This document shows, piece by piece, positions 1-7,446 of a stretch of DNA of 23,008 nucleotides. Where the stretch lies: contig CAYYDD010000023.1 in NCBI GenBank assembly GCA_964470515.1, positions 1-23,008 of the forward strand, read 5' to 3'. Positions within the stretch are counted from its first letter, which is position 1. The number at the start of each line of letters is the position of its first letter. The translations under genes were made by a program, and so were the position numbers. The notes below the pieces were generated by a model that was not told the origin of the DNA, did not search any database, and saw nothing but the letters and a program-made list of their open reading frames with translations. Source of the DNA: RGIG3009 sp964470515 (GTDB lineage Bacteria; Bacillota; Clostridia; Oscillospirales; Acutalibacteraceae).

Positions 1-49
1 ATAGCTATCCCGATTTGGTACTGTTTTTACACCTCTCTTTCTGAGGTGC

Positions 50-78
50 ATTTTAACAGAAAAATTGAGCAGTTACAA
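50..78 (-). promoter_or_regulatory. Candidate leftward sigma-A promoter at the window edge
   Basis: Read on the minus strand there is TTGTAA (73-78), a 17-bp spacer, then TAAAAT (50-55). It sits just downstream of the leftward terminator at 97-128, where a new leftward unit would be expected to begin. The gene it would drive lies outside the window. This is a motif match only. Confidence 0.35.
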
Positions 79-90
79 ATGTGCGAAGAT

Positions 91-128
91 ACAAAAAGCC
101 CACTACCGAAATTCTTCGATAGTGGGCT
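91..128 (-). terminator. Intrinsic terminator, leftward
   Basis: A 14-bp inverted repeat with one mismatch pairs 97-110 with 115-128 around a 4-nt loop. On the minus strand it is followed directly by TTTTTGT. On the plus strand there is no T-tract, so it works leftward. It is the first good terminator after ppdK, about 145 nt past its stop codon, and probably ends that transcript. Confidence 0.75.
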
Positions 129-147
129 AAATGCTTGATTTTACTAG

Positions 148-272
148 CTAAATCCACACTTCAACGGTTATATCATCGAAGGAATGGAGTCGCTGGTTCG
201 GGCGAAATGCTTTGATAAAATCTTCAGCATTTTTCCGATTTAAAGTGAACTGAAATGCTCGGATTTTTCCGA
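148..272 (-). other. AT-rich intergenic stretch with a possible gene remnant and a short direct repeat
   Basis: Between the ppdK stop and the terminator, one minus-strand frame stays open to a TAG at 148-150 and reads like a protein tail (ending DDITVEVWI). It has no start codon or ribosome binding site of its own and runs out of frame into the end of ppdK. A 12-bp direct repeat (atttttccgatt) occurs at 229-240 and 263-274, the second copy overlapping the ppdK stop. The codon use is more AT-rich than that of the neighbouring genes. It could be the decayed 3' end of a lost gene or plain untranslated DNA. I do not recognise a family. Confidence 0.2.
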
Positions 273-2903
273 TTACTTCATTTCCTTTATAGCAGCCTGA
301 GCAGCGGCGAGGCGGGCAATCGGCACACGGAACGGCGAGCAGGACACGTAGTCCAGACCGATCGTGTGGCAGAACTCGACGGAGACAGGGTCGCCGCCGT
401 GCTCACCGCAGATACCGCAGTGCAGCGCGGGACGGGTCTTCTTACCCAGCGCAACGGCCATATCCATCAGTTTGCCGACACCGGTCTGATCCAGCTTCGC
501 GAACGGATCGTTCTCGTAGATCTTGGTATCATAGTAAGCGGACAGGAACTTACCGGCGTCGTCACGGCTGAAACCGAACGTCATCTGGGTCAGGTCGTTC
601 GTACCGAAGCAGAAGAACTCGGCTTCCTTCGCGATGTCATCCGCGGTCAGGCAGGCACGCGGGATCTCCATCATCGTACCGACTTCGTACTTGAGATCGA
701 TGCCGGCAGCGGCGATCTCGGCATCGGCGGTCGCCACGACGATATCCTTGACGAACTTCATTTCTTTGACCTCGCCGGTCAGCGGAATCATGATCTCGGG
801 AACGATGTTCCAATCCGTGTGAGCCTTCTGCACGTTGATGGCAGCACGGATCACAGCGGTGGTCTGCATCTTTGCGATCTCGGGATAGGTGACGGCCAGA
901 CGGCAGCCACGATGACCCATCATCGGGTTGAACTCGTGCAGCGACGCGATGATCGCCTTGATATCGGCAACCGTCTTGCCCTGGGCCTCAGCCAGTGCCG
1001 CGATGTCGGCTTCCTCGGTGGGAACGAACTCGTGCAGCGGGGGATCCAGGAAGCGGATGCACACCGGGTTGCCCTCGAGTGCCTCGTACAGCTTCTCGAA
1101 GTCGCCCTGCTGATACGGCAGGATCTTGGCCAGCGCGGTCTCGCGCTCTTCCACGGTATCGGCGCAGATCATCTCGCGGAACGCCGCGATACGATCAGCC
1201 TCGAAGAACATATGCTCGGTACGGCACAGGCCGATACCCTCAGCACCCAGCTCGCGAGCCTTCTTGGCATCGGCGGGCGTATCGGCGTTGGTACGGACCT
1301 TCAGCGTGCGGAACTCATCCGCCCACGCCATAATGCGGCCGAACTCACCGGCGATCTCAGCGTCAACGGTCGGGATGATGCCGTCGTAGATGTTACCGGT
1401 GGAGCCGTCGATGGAGATGTAATCGCCCTCGATGTAGGTCTTACCGGCCAGCTCGAATTTCTTGTTTTCCTCGTCCATCTTGATCTCTCCGCAGCCGGAC
1501 ACGCAACAGGTACCCATACCGCGAGCCACGACAGCCGCGTGAGAGGTCATACCGCCACGAACGGTCAGAATACCCTGCGAGGCCTTCATACCTGTGATAT
1601 CCTCGGGCGAGGTCTCCAGACGCACCAGCACGACCTTCTCGCCACGCTCGTTCCATTCCACAGCGTCATCGGCGGTGAACACCACACGACCGCAGGCAGC
1701 ACCGGGAGAAGCACCCAGGCCCTTACCCGCAGGGGTAGCCGCTTTCAGTGCCTTCTGGTCAAACTGCGGATGCAGCAGGGTGTCGAGGTTACGGGGATCG
1801 ATCATCGCCACAGCCTGCTTCTTGTCGATCATACCCTCGTCTACCAGATCGCAGGCGATCTTCAGAGCAGCCTTCGCGGTACGCTTACCGTTACGGGTCT
1901 GCAACATAAACAGCTTACCGTGCTCGACGGTGAACTCCATATCCTGCATATCTCTGTAGTGGTCTTCCAGACGGGCGCACACATCCTGGAACTGCTTGAA
2001 CGCCTCTGGGAACTTGTTGGCCATCTCCGCGATCGGCATCGGCGTACGCACGCCCGCGACCACGTCTTCGCCCTGCGCGTTGGTCAGGAACTCACCCATC
2101 AAACCCTTGTCGCCGGTGGCAGGGTCACGGGTAAAGGCAACACCGGTACCGCAATCGTCACCCATATTGCCGAACGCCATCATCTGCACATTGACGGCGG
2201 TACCCCAGGAATACGGGATATCGTTGTCACGGCGATACACGTTGGCGCGGGGGTTGTCCCACGAACGGAACACCGCTTCCACAGCGCCCATCAGCTGTTC
2301 CTTGGGATCGGAAGGAAAATCCTTACCAATCTTGGCCTTGTACTCAGCCTTGAACTGACCGGCCAGCGTCTTCAGATCGTCAGCGGTCAGCTCGACGTCC
2401 TGCGTCACGCCCTTCTCTTCCTTCATCTTATCGATGAGCTCTTCAAAATACTTCTTACCGACTTCCATAACAACGTCGGAGTACATCTGGATAAAGCGAC
2501 GATAGCAGTCCCACGCCCAACGAGGGTTGTTCGACTTCTCGGACATCGTCTCCACGACATCCTCGTTCAGACCGAGGTTCAGGATGGTATCCATCATACC
2601 GGGCATCGAAGCACGGGCACCGGAACGCACGGAAACCAGCAACGGGTTTTCCTTGTCACCGAACTTTTTGCCGGTGATGCCTTCCATCTTGTCGATGTAC
2701 TCCATGATCTGCGCCTGGATCTCATCGTTGATCTTGCGGCCGTCCTCATAATACTGAGTGCAGGCCTCCGTGCTGATGGTGAAGCCCTGCGGCACCGGCA
2801 AGCCGAGGCCCGTCATTTCCGCGAGATTCGCGCCCTTACCGCCCAGCAACTCACGCATTTTCGCGTTACCTTCGCTGAACAGGTAGACATACTTGTGACT
2901 CAT
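273..2903 (-). CDS. ppdK: Pyruvate, phosphate dikinase (PPDK)
   Basis: PPDK interconverts pyruvate, ATP and phosphate with PEP, AMP and pyrophosphate. In anaerobic Clostridia it often serves PPi-linked glycolysis or gluconeogenesis in the cytoplasm. The 876-aa product is full length for the family. It starts MSHKYVYLFSEGNAKMRELL and carries the N-terminal ATP-grasp nucleotide-binding domain (about residues 1-340). The swivelling phosphohistidine domain has GGMTSHAAVVARGMG with His455, the same number as the catalytic His in the Clostridium symbiosum enzyme. The C-terminal PEP/pyruvate TIM barrel has CGICGEHGGD around Cys832. I chose the ATG at 2903 because AGAGAGG lies 12 nt upstream and the numbering then matches the family. 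Upstream in-frame ATGs at 2915 and 2978 are worse: 2915 abuts the SD, and 2978 falls almost at the predicted transcription start. It is monocistronic, with its own promoter at 2989-3017. Confidence 0.97.
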   Translation of the reverse strand: MSHKYVYLFSEGNAKMRELLGGKGANLAEMTGLGLPVPQGFTISTEACTQYYEDGRKINDEIQAQIMEYIDKMEGITGKKFGDKENPLLVSVRSGARASMPGMMDTILNLGLNEDVVETMSEKSNNPRWAWDCYRRFIQMYSDVVMEVGKKYFEELIDKMKEEKGVTQDVELTADDLKTLAGQFKAEYKAKIGKDFPSDPKEQLMGAVEAVFRSWDNPRANVYRRDNDIPYSWGTAVNVQMMAFGNMGDDCGTGVAFTRDPATGDKGLMGEFLTNAQGEDVVAGVRTPMPIAEMANKFPEAFKQFQDVCARLEDHYRDMQDMEFTVEHGKLFMLQTRNGKRTAKAALKIACDLVDEGMIDKKQAVAMIDPRNLDTLLHPQFDQKALKAATPAGKGLGASPGAACGRVVFTADDAVEWNERGEKVVLVRLETSPEDITGMKASQGILTVRGGMTSHAAVVARGMGTCCVSGCGEIKMDEENKKFELAGKTYIEGDYISIDGSTGNIYDGIIPTVDAEIAGEFGRIMAWADEFRTLKVRTNADTPADAKKARELGAEGIGLCRTEHMFFEADRIAAFREMICADTVEERETALAKILPYQQGDFEKLYEALEGNPVCIRFLDPPLHEFVPTEEADIAALAEAQGKTVADIKAIIASLHEFNPMMGHRGCRLAVTYPEIAKMQTTAVIRAAINVQKAHTDWNIVPEIMIPLTGEVKEMKFVKDIVVATADAEIAAAGIDLKYEVGTMMEIPRACLTADDIAKEAEFFCFGTNDLTQMTFGFSRDDAGKFLSAYYDTKIYENDPFAKLDQTGVGKLMDMAVALGKKTRPALHCGICGEHGGDPVSVEFCHTIGLDYVSCSPFRVPIARLAAAQAAIKEMK

Positions 2904-2988
2904 TGTTGCAGTCATCCTCTCTTTTATTTTTGATTTTCTCCTCAGAATCGCTTGGGTATGCCGACGATACACCGACATAACTGGAGTT

Positions 2989-3017
2989 ATTATACCAAAT
3001 TTTTCTGCAATTGAAAA
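2989..3017 (-). promoter_or_regulatory. Predicted ppdK promoter
   Basis: On the minus strand TTTTCA (3012-3017) and TATAAT (2989-2994) are separated by 17 bp. The start site would be near 2982, giving a leader of about 80 nt before the ATG at 2903. It is divergent from the response-regulator promoters about 80 bp away, so the 2904-3180 gap is a shared regulatory region. Confidence 0.65.
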
Positions 3018-3096
3018 GACCTTTTTTACAATTTTTTAAATTTATCACTGTGCCTAATATTTCCGCGAAAAATCCGCGGCAGATTGTGAAAAAAGA

Positions 3097-3125
3097 TTGT
3101 CAAAGTGGTAAAAACGCGGTATAAT
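3097..3125 (+). promoter_or_regulatory. Predicted sigma-A promoter P1 of the two-component operon
   Basis: TTGTCA (3097-3102), a 17-bp spacer, then a perfect TATAAT (3120-3125). The last base of the -10 is also the first base of the first TTTARG repeat of the operator described next. The P1 -10 is therefore predicted to be covered when the regulator binds. Confidence 0.75.
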
Positions 3126-3156
3126 TTAAGTTGATTTTAGGTTTTCTTGCTATACT
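3125..3156 (+). promoter_or_regulatory. Predicted response-regulator operator and promoter P2 (TTTARG repeats plus extended -10)
   Basis: TTTAAG (3125-3130), 5 bp, TTTAGG (3136-3141), 5 bp, then TTGCTATACT (3147-3156), whose TATACT can act as a -10 with TG extension. No standard -35 is present at the right distance; the repeats take its place, as in promoters activated by OmpR/PhoB-type regulators. The same arrangement with identical spacing recurs at 5081-5112 in front of the VTC gene. The family knowledge used is that streptococcal CiaR binds TTTAAG-N5-TTTAAG. Binding here is inferred. Confidence 0.55.
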
Positions 3157-3180
3157 GCGTATCCGAATGGAGGAATACCG

Positions 3181-3855
3181 ATGCGTTTACTGTTAGCAGA
3201 AGACGAGCGCGAGCTGTCCCACGCGCTGACAACGATCTTAAAGCACAACCACTATTCCGTGGACGCGGTATACGACGGCGAGACGGCACTGGACTATCTG
3301 CTCGGCGGCTCGTACGACGGTGCGGTGCTGGATATTATGATGCCGAAGCTGGACGGACTGACCGTGTTGCGCCGTGCGCGTGAGCAGGGCTGTTCCCTAC
3401 CCATCCTGCTGCTCACCGCCCGCTCCGAGATCGACGACCGCGTCGCCGGTTTGGATGCCGGAGCCGACGATTATCTCACCAAGCCCTTCGCCACACGCGA
3501 GCTGCTCGCACGCATCCGCGCTATGACGCGCCGCCAGGCGGAGATGACCGCCTCGGTGCTGCAGATCGGCGATCTGTCGCTGGATCGGCTGAGCTTTGAG
3601 TTGTCCACCGCCAAGGGCTCGTTCCACCTGGCAAGCAAAGAATTTCAGATGATGGAAATGCTGATGTCACACCCCGGCATCCGCATCACCACCGAGCAAT
3701 TTATGGAACGCATCTGGGGCTATGACAGTGAAGCCGAGATCAATGTGGTGTGGGTGTATCTGTCCTACCTGCGCAAAAAGCTGGCCACACTGGAGTCCAA
3801 TGTCCGTATCCGTGCCTTCCGCGGTATGGGCTATACACTGGAGGTGTTGCCGTGA
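3181..3855 (+). CDS. OmpR/PhoB-family response regulator (CiaR-like)
   Basis: A 224-aa DNA-binding response regulator. The receiver domain (about 1-116) has the acidic pair E7/D8, phosphoacceptor Asp51 in LDIMMP, Thr79 and Lys101 in the usual TKPF motif. The C-terminal winged helix (about 128-222) ends WGYDSEAEINVVWVYLSYLR...GMGYTL, a recognition-helix region resembling CiaR of streptococci as I recall it. The start is ATG with GGAGG 7 nt upstream. The stop overlaps the GTG start of the kinase gene (GTGA), so the two are translationally coupled. It is probably phosphorylated by that kinase and predicted to bind the TTTARG repeats at its own promoter and before the VTC gene. The signal sensed is unknown. 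Confidence 0.93.
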   Translation: MRLLLAEDERELSHALTTILKHNHYSVDAVYDGETALDYLLGGSYDGAVLDIMMPKLDGLTVLRRAREQGCSLPILLLTARSEIDDRVAGLDAGADDYLTKPFATRELLARIRAMTRRQAEMTASVLQIGDLSLDRLSFELSTAKGSFHLASKEFQMMEMLMSHPGIRITTEQFMERIWGYDSEAEINVVWVYLSYLRKKLATLESNVRIRAFRGMGYTLEVLP

Positions 3856-5066
3856 TCCGTCAACTGCGCCGGAAATTTATTCTGATATCTATGTGCTCTG
3901 TCGCCGCAGTGCTGCTGATCTTAATGGCGGGCATCAACGTCGTCAACGCCGTGCGTGTGGACAACAGTGCCGATGAGTTGCTTTCTCTGCTGGCGGAACA
4001 CCAAGGCGCGTTTCCGCCCACCAATACCATACCCCACCGCGGCCAACGCCCGTTCTCCGCAGAAACCCCGTTTGAAACACGGTATTTTTCCGTGGTGCTG
4101 AACAGCAGCGGGCAGGCGGTGCAGGTAAACACCAATTCCATCGCGGCGGTAACGGATGAAACGGCCGTCCTCTATGCACAGGTCGCCGGCTCCCGTGACC
4201 GCGATGAGGGCTATATGGGCGTGTATAAGTATAAACGGGTCACCGCAAGCGGCGGCACACTGTACCTGTTTTTGGATCGTGAGCGTGAGCTTTCCACGCT
4301 GAGATCGTTTTTTCTGTCCAGTCTGTACATCTCGCTGGGCGGTCTGGCGGCGGTATTCCTGCTGATCGTCTTACTGTCGCGCCGCGTCATCCGGCCTATC
4401 GCGGAAAGCTACGAAAAACAAAAACGCTTCATCACCGATGCCAGCCACGAGCTGAAAACACCGCTCACCATCATCGACGCAAACACCGAGGTGCTGGAGC
4501 TGGAGCACGGTGAAAACGAGTGGACCGCCAGCATTAAAAATCAGGTGGGACGGCTCGCCTCGCTCACCGATTCGCTGACGGCTCTGTGCCGTATGGAGGA
4601 GACCGGCAATGCACAGTATGCGGTGGATTTTTCGCTGTCGGATGCCGTGCGTGAGGCACTGGAGCCGTTTGAAGCGCCGGCAGCACAGCGCGGCAAAGAA
4701 TTGTGCGTGGACGTGGAGAATGGCATCACCCTGCACGGCGATGAACGGGCCATCCGCCAGCTGGTCTCCCTGCTGGCGGATAACGCCGTCAAATACGCCG
4801 CGGAAGGCGGGCGCATCTGCTTCTCTCTCCGGCGGCAGGGCAAGCGCTCCGTACTCCAATGCCATAATCCCGTTGACACCATCGAGCCTGGCGATCAATC
4901 GCGCTTATTCGAACGCTTTTACCGTAGCGACCCCTCCCGCTCGTCAGAGGTAGGCGGCTCGGGCATCGGCTTGTCCATTGCCAAGGCCATCGTCACCTCG
5001 ATGAACGGGCACGTCACCGCGCACAGCGCAGATGGGCGTTCCTTGTGCATCACCGCCGTCTTTTAA
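3852..5066 (+). CDS. Membrane sensor histidine kinase, partner of the upstream regulator
   Basis: A 404-aa kinase. TM1 is about residues 8-28 (FILISMCSVAAVLLILMAGI), followed by a roughly 125-residue extracytoplasmic sensor region. TM2 is about 157-178, then a short linker with no clear HAMP domain. The dimerisation helix carries DASHELKTPL with phosphorylated His199. The HATPase domain has N-box LLADNAVKYA (Asn311) and G-box GGSGIGLSIAK (from 368). I chose GTG at 3852, overlapping the regulator stop by GTGA. The frame is open further upstream to 3750, but that part lies inside the regulator gene. The sensor region matches nothing I recognise. The arrangement (regulator first, coupled kinase, no HAMP) fits small Clostridia two-component systems. 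Confidence 0.93.
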   Translation: MIRQLRRKFILISMCSVAAVLLILMAGINVVNAVRVDNSADELLSLLAEHQGAFPPTNTIPHRGQRPFSAETPFETRYFSVVLNSSGQAVQVNTNSIAAVTDETAVLYAQVAGSRDRDEGYMGVYKYKRVTASGGTLYLFLDRERELSTLRSFFLSSLYISLGGLAAVFLLIVLLSRRVIRPIAESYEKQKRFITDASHELKTPLTIIDANTEVLELEHGENEWTASIKNQVGRLASLTDSLTALCRMEETGNAQYAVDFSLSDAVREALEPFEAPAAQRGKELCVDVENGITLHGDERAIRQLVSLLADNAVKYAAEGGRICFSLRRQGKRSVLQCHNPVDTIEPGDQSRLFERFYRSDPSRSSEVGGSGIGLSIAKAIVTSMNGHVTAHSADGRSLCITAVF

Positions 5067-5080
5067 AATAATCGCCTCAT

Positions 5081-5112
5081 TTTAGGTTATTTTTAAATTC
5101 GCTTGCTATGGT
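5081..5112 (+). promoter_or_regulatory. Predicted promoter/operator of the VTC operon (second TTTARG repeat element)
   Basis: TTTAGG (5081-5086), 5 bp, TTTAAA (5092-5097), 5 bp, then TTGCTATGGT (5103-5112) with TATGGT as a possible -10. It lies in the 80-bp gap between the kinase stop (5066) and the VTC start (5147). Layout and phasing are identical to 3125-3156. There is no separate -35, so the promoter would depend on an activator. Confidence 0.55.
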
Positions 5113-5146
5113 AAGTACATCGGTAACAACGGGAAGGAGATATACC

Positions 5147-5851
5147 ATGGCAACGTCCGGCATCTTTGAGCGGTATGAACTGAAATACCGTATGACTTTG
5201 GCACAATATGACCGCCTGATGTCTACGCTGGAACCGCACATCCAACCCGATCGGTATCACCGCAGCGTTATCGGTAGCTTGTATTACGACACACCCGACC
5301 GTCGGTTGATCCGCCGCTCACTGGAGCATCCCGTTTATAAGGAAAAATTGCGGGTGCGCAGCTACGGTCCTGCAACGGGTGATGACAGCGTGTTCATGGA
5401 GCTAAAAAAGAAATACGACCACGTCGTGCACAAGCGGCGCACCGTGATGACCTCCGCCGAGGCTACAGCGTATTTATCCGGCAAGCCGTGTCCCGTGCCG
5501 CAAACGCAGATACTGCGCGAGATCGGCTATTTCCGCACGCTGTACCCGCAGCTGCAACCGGCAATGCTATTGATGTATGACCGTGAGGCCTACGTGGCGG
5601 AAAGCGACCGCCAACTGCGCATCACATTCGACCACCGCGTACGCTTTCGCGAGCAGGAGCTGACGCTCGGCGACATAGAAAGCGGCAAGCTACTGCTTCC
5701 CGACGAGTGCCTGCTGGAGATAAAGACCTCTACGGCACTGCCGCTGTGGCTGCTACGTCTGTTGGAGGAGCAACGACTGTATCGCACTTCCTTTTCCAAA
5801 TACGGTACTGCATTTTTACGCACTGGAGGACTTCTTAATGACTGTCACTGA
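5147..5851 (+). CDS. VTC-domain (polyphosphate polymerase-type) protein
   Basis: A 234-aa member of the VTC family, the tunnel fold that in yeast Vtc4 makes polyphosphate from ATP. Charged tunnel motifs are visible in order: ERYELKYRM (8-16), YYDTPD (46-51), KEKLRVR (65-71), MELKKK (84-89), HKRR (95-98), LEIKT (190-194) and SKYGTA (217-222). ATG at 5147 is chosen because GGAAGGAGA lies just upstream; the open frame begins at 5108, inside the predicted promoter. Its 3' end overlaps the DUF4956 gene by 14 bp, so the two are coupled. VTC and DUF4956 neighbours are a known pairing, often with CotH kinase, which is absent here. Actual polyphosphate synthesis is not shown by sequence; the substrate could be another polyanion. 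Confidence 0.88.
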   Translation: MATSGIFERYELKYRMTLAQYDRLMSTLEPHIQPDRYHRSVIGSLYYDTPDRRLIRRSLEHPVYKEKLRVRSYGPATGDDSVFMELKKKYDHVVHKRRTVMTSAEATAYLSGKPCPVPQTQILREIGYFRTLYPQLQPAMLLMYDREAYVAESDRQLRITFDHRVRFREQELTLGDIESGKLLLPDECLLEIKTSTALPLWLLRLLEEQRLYRTSFSKYGTAFLRTGGLLNDCH

Positions 5852-6533
5852 ATTGTTCGGTAGCGTCGCCGGGAACGGCAGTGTCTCGGCTATTACCCCG
5901 CTCTCTTTTTTGTTATGTCTCGGCACCGCACTGGTGCTGGGCGCTGTGCTGGCACTGCTTTACCGCCTCACCAACCGCAGCACCCCCAGCTTTGCCGTCA
6001 CACTGGCACTGCTTCCCGCCGTGGTGTGTGTCGTGATCTTAATGGTCAACGGCAATCTGGGCGCGGGCGTTGCCGTGGCGGGTGCGTTCAGTCTGGTGCG
6101 CTTCCGTTCCGCCCCCGGCACCGCACGGGAGATCGGCGCGATCTTTCTGGCGATGGCCACGGGCCTCGCCGCCGGTATGGGCTACCTCGCCTATGCGGCG
6201 CTGTTCACCGTGGTCATCGGCGCGGTACAGTTGTTATATGAACGCATTGCCCACGCGGGTGCTACCCGCACCTGCGATAAGCTCCTGCGCATCACCATTC
6301 CGGAGGATCTGGATTACGGCGGCGTGTTTGAGGATCTGTTTGAGACCTACACCACCGCCCATCGGCTCACCCGTGTAAAGACCACCCATCTGGGCAGTCT
6401 GTTCCGGCTGACCTACGCCGTCACCCTGCGAGACGCGTCCAAGGAAAAGGAGTTCATCGACGCCTTACGCTGCCGCAACGGCAATCTGGAGATCAGCTGT
6501 TCTCTGCCGGAGACCGAAACCGAGACCTTATAA
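5838..6533 (+). CDS. DUF4956-family membrane protein
   Basis: A 231-aa protein with an N-terminal membrane half. Hydrophobic segments lie at about 21-43, 53-73 and 102-130, with the conserved central stretch GAGVAVAGAFSLVRFRSAPGTAREIGAIF typical of DUF4956 (quoted here only as a landmark around residues 75-100). A soluble C-terminal domain of about 90 residues ends in an acidic tail. The function is unknown. The family is repeatedly found beside VTC-domain proteins, and the 14-bp overlap with the VTC gene suggests a complex at the membrane, perhaps anchoring or feeding the VTC enzyme. That role is inferred. Confidence 0.85.
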   Translation: MTVTELFGSVAGNGSVSAITPLSFLLCLGTALVLGAVLALLYRLTNRSTPSFAVTLALLPAVVCVVILMVNGNLGAGVAVAGAFSLVRFRSAPGTAREIGAIFLAMATGLAAGMGYLAYAALFTVVIGAVQLLYERIAHAGATRTCDKLLRITIPEDLDYGGVFEDLFETYTTAHRLTRVKTTHLGSLFRLTYAVTLRDASKEKEFIDALRCRNGNLEISCSLPETETETL

Positions 6534-6552
6534 CCGTCAGGAGGCATAAACT

Positions 6553-7353
6553 ATGGTGCTCACCCGTGATGTTTCCTACCACCAGCAAGGACGTGTTCCG
6601 TCCGTCCACCACACCCACACCGACAGCGATTCACTGGAGATCATTCAGATCCTGTCCGGTGACGGCAACGCCCTCATCGGCGACCAGACGTATCCCCTGT
6701 CCCCCGGCATCCTGCTGTTCATTGATGCCTCGACCATTCACTCGCTGAATCCGCAGTCCGAATCGGATTACTGCCGCAATAAGCTCATCGTCTGCCGCAG
6801 CACCGTGGAAAGGGCGCTGCGCGCGGCGGGTGCGCTGTCGCTTCTGACGATCTTCGACGAAAACGGCGGCGCGTGCTTCACCTTAGCCCCCGAAACGGCC
6901 GGTGAGGTGGACAATATCTTTCGCACGATGGCAGAAAAGAACGGCGAAAATGCTGCGGTGTTCCCTGCCTTTTTACGGCTGCTGACGATGCTGACCCCGC
7001 AGGATCGCTTGTATGCGCAGGTGTCGGATACGCGCGTCGCACGGGTACTGCATTACCTGCACACCCGCTACACCGAGCCCATCACCATCGACGTGCTGGC
7101 CGAGGACGCGCACATCAGCAAATACTATCTATGCCGTCTGTTCCGCGCCAGCACGGGTATGAGCATCGTGCAGTATCTAAACGAGCAGCGGCTGACCTCG
7201 GCGCGGCGTTTGCTGGCACAAACGCACCGTCCCATCACCGCCATCGCGCAGGACTGCGGCTTCGGCAGTCCCTCCCATTTCTGCGCACTGTTCCGCGAGC
7301 GCGAGGGTATGACCCCGCGTGATTTCCGCAATCTCCACAACCGCAAGGTATAA
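6553..7353 (+). CDS. AraC-family transcriptional regulator with N-terminal cupin
   Basis: A 266-aa regulator. The N-terminal part (about 1-90) looks like a cupin ligand-binding domain: HHTHTDSDSLEIIQILSGDG followed by LSPGILLFIDASTIHSL. The C-terminal 100 residues are a double helix-turn-helix of the AraC/XylS type, with ITIDVLAEDAHISKYYLCRLF and ITAIAQDCGFGSPSHFCALF, ending MTPRDFR. AGGAGG lies 8 nt before the ATG, only 19 bp after the DUF4956 stop, so it is probably the last gene of the VTC operon. A strong terminator follows at once. Its ligand and targets cannot be read from the sequence. Confidence 0.93.
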   Translation: MVLTRDVSYHQQGRVPSVHHTHTDSDSLEIIQILSGDGNALIGDQTYPLSPGILLFIDASTIHSLNPQSESDYCRNKLIVCRSTVERALRAAGALSLLTIFDENGGACFTLAPETAGEVDNIFRTMAEKNGENAAVFPAFLRLLTMLTPQDRLYAQVSDTRVARVLHYLHTRYTEPITIDVLAEDAHISKYYLCRLFRASTGMSIVQYLNEQRLTSARRLLAQTHRPITAIAQDCGFGSPSHFCALFREREGMTPRDFRNLHNRKV

Positions 7354-7364
7354 CACTATCCGTC

Positions 7365-7400
7365 AAAGGCTTGCCGCACGGCAAGCCTTTACTTTTTTTG
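7365..7400 (+). terminator. Intrinsic terminator after the AraC gene
   Basis: A perfect 11-bp stem (7365-7375 with 7380-7390), GCAC loop, then AC and seven T residues. It closes the regulator/kinase/VTC/DUF4956/AraC block. Confidence 0.92.
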
Positions 7401-7416
7401 CAAAATATGCTATACT
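7388..7416 (+). promoter_or_regulatory. Candidate promoter of the 7447 gene
   Basis: TTTACT (7388-7393), a 17-bp spacer, then TATACT (7411-7416) preceded by TG at -14. The -35 overlaps the end of the preceding terminator. The distance to the ATG at 7447 is about 30 bp. Confidence 0.45.
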
Positions 7417-7446
7417 GGTGTCAAGAGTACAAGCGGAGGTGGAACT

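Noticed and set aside
30..48. Inverted repeat CACCTC...GAGGTG as a terminator
   Set aside because: Only six base pairs and no T-tract on either side; it may just be part of a leader for the gene to the left.
255..2933. 892-codon open frame on the plus strand opposite ppdK
   Set aside because: It is the antisense shadow of a highly expressed gene with biased codon use. It has no ribosome binding site or recognisable domain, while the minus-strand product is a complete PPDK.
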